The translations under genes were made by a program, and so were the position numbers. The notes beneath the pieces were generated by a model. It did no database searches and was not told the origin of the DNA. It saw nothing but the letters and a program-made list of their open reading frames with translations. 16,930 nucleotides of DNA from Gammaproteobacteria bacterium (lineage in GTDB: Bacteria; Pseudomonadota; Gammaproteobacteria; UBA4575). Numbering within the stretch: the first letter of the stretch is position 1; every line of letters begins with the position of its first letter. Where the stretch lies: NCBI GenBank assembly GCA_027297825.1, contig JAPUHH010000100.1:1-16930 (forward strand), written 5' to 3'. Below are positions 13,625-16,930 of this stretch, one piece after another.

Positions 13625-14812
13625 ATGAAAAATGTAGAAGTGTATTCCAAGGAATGGTGTCCTTATTGCGCAAAAGCTAAGTCGCTGTTGCAGTCTAAAG
13701 GTATCAAATACATTGAAATCGATATTACTAATGATGAGCAGCAAGAAGCCAAAATGATTGAGCGTTCGCAGCGGCGCACAGTCCCACAAATATTTATAGA
13801 TAGTGAGTCATTAGGCGGCTACGATGATCTTGCGCAGTTGAATGCTACCGGTGAGCTGGATCAAAGGCTTGATTTAGATAGAAAACAAGTACGGCATCAG
13901 GTTTATGATGTAGCTGTTCTTGGTGCAGGACCAGCTGGCATGACTGCAGCAATTTATGCTGCTCGCAAAAACTTAAAAACAATCATTATCGCTTATGACG
14001 TAGGCGGGCAAGTGGGCACAACCTATGAAATTGCAAATTATCCAGGATTTCAAATGATTACAGGTCCTGATTTAGTCAAGCAATTTATAATACACGTTGA
14101 AGATTACGGCATTGAGCAATTGATTGGAGAAAAAGTTACAAAGATCGACATACAAGATCGATGCAAAATGATTCTCACCGCATCGGGACGAGAAGTGTGT
14201 GCTAAAGCTGTTATTGTTGCTACTGGTGCTTTTAAACGAAAACTTAACATCCCTGGTGAAAAAGATCTCGCTGGCAAGGGTGTTGTATATTGCGCCACCT
14301 GTGATGGGCCATTATTTAAAGATATGGAGATCGCTATTATTGGGGGCGGTAATTCCGGGCTTGAAGCTGCTATTGAAATGAATTTAATTGCTAAGAAAGT
14401 TTATTTAATCTCCTCAGCAGATTGGACAGGAGATCAAATTTTGCAAGATAAAGTGGCTAGTGCTAAGAGTATTATTGCGTTAAAACATCATCGACCTAAA
14501 GAAATATTTGGTTCATCGGCTGTAGAGAAACTAGCGGTTGTGGATACAAAGAGTGATGAAACTAAAGAGCTAGATGTACAAGGTGTATTTATTGAAATTG
14601 GTTTGTTCCCTAACTCAGACTTTATGATTGATATGGTAGAAACTACTGAGAGAGGACAAATCAAAGTTGATCATAAAGGCTATACCGGGGTGCGTGGAAT
14701 ATTTGCAGCAGGTGATGTGACAAATAATGATGAAAATCAAATTATTGTTTCTGCCGGAGAAGGTGCTCGTGCTGCACTTAGTGCGTTTAACTATCTCATT
14801 ACTCAAGTATAA
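13625..14812 (+). CDS. Glutaredoxin-AhpF-type flavoprotein disulfide reductase fusion
   Basis: This 395-residue cytoplasmic enzyme has two parts. Residues 1-85 are a glutaredoxin with the active site CPYC (12-15) and TVPQ (52-55). Residues 93-395 are a thioredoxin-reductase-fold flavoprotein with an FAD loop GAGPAG (100-105), redox motif CATC (223-226), nucleotide loop GGGNSG (240-245) and the second FAD motif AAGDVT (361-366). The segment after the nucleotide loop lacks the HRR...R NADPH signature of TrxB and instead reads DWTGDQILQDK, as in AhpF. NADH preference and an AhpF-like role (FAD to CATC to CPYC to a partner) are therefore inferred. AhpF itself carries a tandem thioredoxin-fold domain at this end; here one glutaredoxin replaces it. 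The partner could be a peroxiredoxin or glutathione-linked protein; none is in the window. The start has GAGAGG five to six bases upstream. Confidence 0.9.
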   Translation: MKNVEVYSKEWCPYCAKAKSLLQSKGIKYIEIDITNDEQQEAKMIERSQRRTVPQIFIDSESLGGYDDLAQLNATGELDQRLDLDRKQVRHQVYDVAVLGAGPAGMTAAIYAARKNLKTIIIAYDVGGQVGTTYEIANYPGFQMITGPDLVKQFIIHVEDYGIEQLIGEKVTKIDIQDRCKMILTASGREVCAKAVIVATGAFKRKLNIPGEKDLAGKGVVYCATCDGPLFKDMEIAIIGGGNSGLEAAIEMNLIAKKVYLISSADWTGDQILQDKVASAKSIIALKHHRPKEIFGSSAVEKLAVVDTKSDETKELDVQGVFIEIGLFPNSDFMIDMVETTERGQIKVDHKGYTGVRGIFAAGDVTNNDENQIIVSAGEGARAALSAFNYLITQV

Positions 14813-14840
14813 AGCTTTCTTATAGATGCACTGACAATAC

Positions 14841-15332
14841 TTAACGATCAGGTGCAGAGTTAGTACTTTTTACGTTAACAACAAAATGTGTAATCAACAT
14901 AATTAAAATAGCAGCAGCGGCATATGCATATAAACCAATATGCTTTTCTACATCGGCAATGGCACCTAGTTTTACCACTACCACTAATATTGCAACTACA
15001 AATACATCTAGCATGGACCACTTTCCAAACCTATGTAAAAGTTCCAGTATTTTTTTGCTGCTCACGTTTATAGGAGATGTGCTTACAACTAGTTTGGCAA
15101 GTAACCCTAATTTGAATATAGGTAATATAATGCTAAATAAAGTAATGATTACAAACAAAAATAGCTGACCCTCTTTAAGGAGATTCCACGTGCCAGTGAG
15201 GATTGAAAAAGTATTTTGTATAAAAATAAATTTTCTAAAAGTAATGATAGGTGCAACTAAACCCACGGTGAGTAAAATAGCCGCAAGTAATATCAGCAAT
15301 AGCAGCAATATTTTGTAAGATGAAGATTGCAT
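14841..15332 (-). CDS. PqiA-family single-domain inner-membrane protein
   Basis: This 163-residue protein has four predicted transmembrane helices at about 8-28, 52-77, 105-123 and 133-152. The block FGKWSMLDVFVVAILVVVVK (about 102-121) is the hallmark of the paraquat-inducible protein A family. PqiA and YebS proteins normally have two such domains with Cys-rich zinc motifs, and act with MCE proteins in envelope lipid transport. This one has a single domain, no CxxC motifs and no MCE gene beside it. The ATG at 15332 lies 32 bases from the divergent cupin gene, so their promoters must overlap or lie inside the coding regions. It converges on the reductase gene with a 28-base gap that shows no strong terminator. 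Confidence 0.8.
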   Translation of the reverse strand: MQSSSYKILLLLLILLAAILLTVGLVAPIITFRKFIFIQNTFSILTGTWNLLKEGQLFLFVIITLFSIILPIFKLGLLAKLVVSTSPINVSSKKILELLHRFGKWSMLDVFVVAILVVVVKLGAIADVEKHIGLYAYAAAAILIMLITHFVVNVKSTNSAPDR

Positions 15333-15364
15333 TTTAAATATGACTATAAATAAAGTATCAAAAC

Positions 15365-16033
15365 ATGAAAACTATACAAGAACTTAACGCCGATTATACC
15401 CAGCGTGTAGTGATTGAGACTGAAAACATGGAATGGGAAACATCCGAGGCAGAGGGTGTAATGCGACGACGCTTAGAACGGTTAAAAGGAAACCCTGAGC
15501 CGGTCACGACCATTGTGCGCTATATGCCGGGGAGTTCTTTTTCTCCACACAAGCACGCAAACGGCGAAGAAATACTTGTCTTAGAAGGGACGTTTTCCGA
15601 CAATCATGGCGACTATCAAGCTGGTAGTTATTTGCGCAATCCAGCAGGCACTAATCACACTCCCTATAGCCAAGAGGGTTGTACAATTTTTGTGAAGCTA
15701 CAGCAGTTTCAAGCTGGTGATACTCAACAAATAAATATTCAAACACAAACACAAGATTGGTTGCCAGGTTTAGCAGAAGGGCTTACGGTAATGCCCTTGC
15801 ATGAATACAGAAGTGAACATGTGGCTTTAGTGAAATGGGAGCCGAATACTACATTTCAGCTTCACAGGCATTTTAGTGGTGAGGAAATATTTGTTCTAGA
15901 AGGGACCTTTGAAGACGAATTTGGTAGGTACCCACAAGGCACATGGCTAAGAAACCCACACAACAGTGCGCACACACCATTTACAAAAGAAGGCTGCATA
16001 ATTCTAGTAAAGGTTGGGCACTTAATGGAGTAA
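15365..16033 (+). CDS. Double ChrR-type cupin protein
   Basis: This 222-residue soluble protein has two tandem cupin domains of the ChrR C-terminal type. Metal ligands are visible in both: H62, H64, E68, H98 in domain 1 (PHKHANGEEILVLEG, then NHTPY) and H167, H169, E173, H203 in domain 2 (LHRHFSGEEIFVLEG, then AHTPF). ChrR proteins sense singlet oxygen or organic peroxides through such a cupin and restrain an ECF sigma factor through an N-terminal zinc-binding anti-sigma domain. That anti-sigma domain is absent here, so this is a stand-alone metal-binding sensor or enzyme (for example a dioxygenase or quercetinase-like activity). An ECF sigma gene begins about 600 bases downstream, but a minus-strand gene lies between them. 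The start is ATG 15365 with a weak ribosome-binding site. Confidence 0.88.
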   Translation: MKTIQELNADYTQRVVIETENMEWETSEAEGVMRRRLERLKGNPEPVTTIVRYMPGSSFSPHKHANGEEILVLEGTFSDNHGDYQAGSYLRNPAGTNHTPYSQEGCTIFVKLQQFQAGDTQQINIQTQTQDWLPGLAEGLTVMPLHEYRSEHVALVKWEPNTTFQLHRHFSGEEIFVLEGTFEDEFGRYPQGTWLRNPHNSAHTPFTKEGCIILVKVGHLME

Positions 16034-16046
16034 TGGTATAAAATTC

Positions 16047-16250
16047 TTAATTAATTATATCTGCAAGACTCGCTAAAAAGTCATTAGCCTTGATGAATTG
16101 CAAAGTTGTGGTTGGATCACCGCGACGATCACAACCAATTCTGCGGTCTATTTCTATACAGGTACCTTGTGCATCTAAAATCGGAAATTGTAAAAGTTCA
16201 GACGCTTGTCTGCGGCCTATATCAGAATGGCGTTCCGTGCTATTCGACAT
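16047..16250 (-). CDS. Small hypothetical protein (67 residues)
   Basis: This is a small soluble protein with no signal peptide or membrane segment. It contains FPILDAQGTCIEIDRRIGCD near the middle, a Cys-containing block with an Arg-rich repeat (DRRIGCDRRG), then a helical end. I do not recognise the family. The ATG at 16250 has AGGA seven bases upstream, which supports translation. It converges on the cupin gene with a 13-base gap, and its start faces the ECF sigma gene across 381 bases. Confidence 0.5.
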   Translation of the reverse strand: MSNSTERHSDIGRRQASELLQFPILDAQGTCIEIDRRIGCDRRGDPTTTLQFIKANDFLASLADIIN

Positions 16251-16391
16251 GGACTCTTCCTCAGCGCGCCTTTAATTGCCACAAGGGTAGGGAAAATACT
16301 AATGGTTGCTCAAACGATTCAAATGTTATTTATCACTCATTCAGAAAGGCTAGATAAGCAATAATTTACCTATGTTAATGTTGGTGAGAAC

Positions 16392-16432
16392 GTCTAACAG
16401 CCTAAGCTTGCCTAAGCAGGAGGAGGTTAGAC
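16392..16432. repeat. Inverted repeat with internal direct repeats
   Basis: The seven-base arms GTCTAAC and GTTAGAC are perfect and 27 bases apart. Inside are two GCCTAAGC copies two bases apart. It could be an operator, or chance: a 7-base inverted repeat at some spacing is expected by chance in a window of this size. Confidence 0.35.
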
Positions 16433-16472
16433 TTAAAGGTAGACGGTATGTTTTAACCAAATTTTATACATT

Positions 16473-16502
16473 TTGACTGTGATAGGACTTAAGCGGTTAA
16501 AT
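16473..16502 (+). promoter_or_regulatory. Possible sigma70 promoter upstream of the ECF sigma gene
   Basis: TTGACT (16473-16478) and TTAAAT (16497-16502) are 18 bases apart. The -10 is about 130 bases before the sigma start codon, leaving a long leader, so the match is only suggestive. Confidence 0.3.
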
Positions 16503-16631
16503 AATCTCTCACTTTAAAGAAAAAGCTTGTAAGGTTTGGATGTTTAGTACGACTAATTTATAAAGGATAGCCACATTGTCACTTGTGTAAAAAAGCGCTG
16601 CAATAGTTTTATCTGTTCTTTTGGGCAATAA

Positions 16632-16930
16632 ATGGTAGAACGTACTGATCCATCTGTATGGCTCGATGAGCATGGTGATGCACTTTATAAGTATGCATTC
16701 ATGCGGGTTCGAAATGAAGCGACCGCCGAGGATCTCGTACAGGAGACCTTGTTGGCTGCAATACAGGCTATTAAGACCTATCAAGGGCAATCCTCGGAGC
16801 GAACGTGGTTAATCGGCATCCTTAAACATAAGCTCATGGATTATTTTCGAAAAGCCGCGCGTGAGATTCAATTTGAAGACGATGAGCAAATAAATGAGCT
16901 AGTAGACGCGCAGAGTTATAACGAGAGAGG
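16632..16930 (+). CDS. ECF-type RNA polymerase sigma factor, N-terminal part (runs off right edge)
   Basis: The frame is open from ATG 16632 to the window end, 99 codons. An in-frame TAA directly precedes the ATG, fixing the 5' limit. The visible part is sigma region 2: WLDEHGDALYKYAFMRVRNE, then AEDLVQETLLAAIQ (region 2.2, core binding) and SSERTWLIGILKHKLMDYFR (regions 2.3-2.4, promoter melting and -10 recognition). This is followed by an acidic linker (EFDDDE-like: QFEDDEQINELVDA). Region 4 would lie outside the window. ECF factors of this look are commonly followed by a small zinc-finger anti-sigma gene; that cannot be seen here. The nearby ChrR-type cupin is a possible functional partner (inference). 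Confidence 0.88.
   Translation, partial: MVERTDPSVWLDEHGDALYKYAFMRVRNEATAEDLVQETLLAAIQAIKTYQGQSSERTWLIGILKHKLMDYFRKAAREIQFEDDEQINELVDAQSYNER

Larger units (their letters stand above)
16251..16631. other. Divergent intergenic region before the ECF sigma gene
   Basis: No convincing gene is seen. It holds a 7-base inverted repeat (GTCTAAC at 16392-16398, GTTAGAC at 16426-16432) enclosing two direct copies of GCCTAAGC at 16400 and 16410. A possible sigma70 promoter lies at 16473-16502. The region should carry the promoters of both flanking genes. Confidence 0.5.

Noticed and set aside
16106..16357. Plus-strand open frame of 83 codons opposite the small minus-strand gene.
   Set aside because: It overlaps the better-supported minus-strand gene, which has a good ribosome-binding site, and its product has no protein-like pattern.
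16392..16432. Integron attC-like site: the arms GTCTAAC and GTTAGAC fit the RYYYAAC/GTTRRRY core-site pattern.
   Set aside because: At 41 bases it is shorter than known attC sites, the inner L boxes do not pair (the inner repeats are direct), and no integrase or cassette is nearby. A 7-base inverted repeat is expected by chance in a window of this size.

Overview
The window reads as an AT-leaning chromosome segment of a Gram-negative bacterium, most likely a gammaproteobacterium. The evidence is lipoproteins with proteobacterial lipoboxes, a TolQ/ExbB-type channel, a PqiA-family membrane protein, an AhpF-type reductase and an ECF sigma factor. This placement is inferred from gene families; no rRNA or tRNA is present to confirm it. 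No CRISPR array, insertion sequence or phage gene was seen.

Layout. (1) 1-1434, minus: a secreted reprolysin-like metallopeptidase, cut by the left edge, directly behind a DUF6174-type lipoprotein. (2) 1635-12177, minus: one long, tightly packed cluster. In transcription order it holds an acidic low-complexity lipoprotein, a second lipoprotein, a TPR/PEGA membrane protein split by two tandem TAA codons, a large FHA-like/TM/five-PEGA/SUMF1 protein, a small exported protein, a MotA/TolQ/ExbB channel subunit, a divergent actin/Hsp70-like protein, and two vWA proteins. (3) 12178-13515: a gene-poor stretch ending in a decayed sterol desaturase gene with two nonsense codons and two frameshifts. (4) 13625-14812, plus: a glutaredoxin fused to an AhpF-type flavoprotein reductase. 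(5) 14841-15332, minus: a single-domain PqiA-family protein. (6) 15365-16033, plus: a double ChrR-type cupin; 16047-16250, minus: a small unknown protein; 16632-end, plus: the start of an ECF sigma factor.

The most interesting part is the 10.5-kb cluster. Both vWA proteins start with one transmembrane helix carrying an Asp in a pattern like the ion-carrying helix of ExbD/TolR/MotB. They then have a coiled coil and a vWA domain with recognisable metal-site residues, and they sit two genes downstream of a TolQ/MotA-like subunit. I infer a proton-driven inner-membrane motor whose moving subunits carry vWA domains instead of the usual peptidoglycan- or TonB-binding domain. A cytoplasmic actin-like protein, a periplasmic PEGA/SUMF1 scaffold lacking the catalytic cysteines, TPR/PEGA proteins and two lipoproteins would complete an envelope-spanning machine. 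The function is unknown. If the split TPR gene is really dead, this copy of the system may be impaired.
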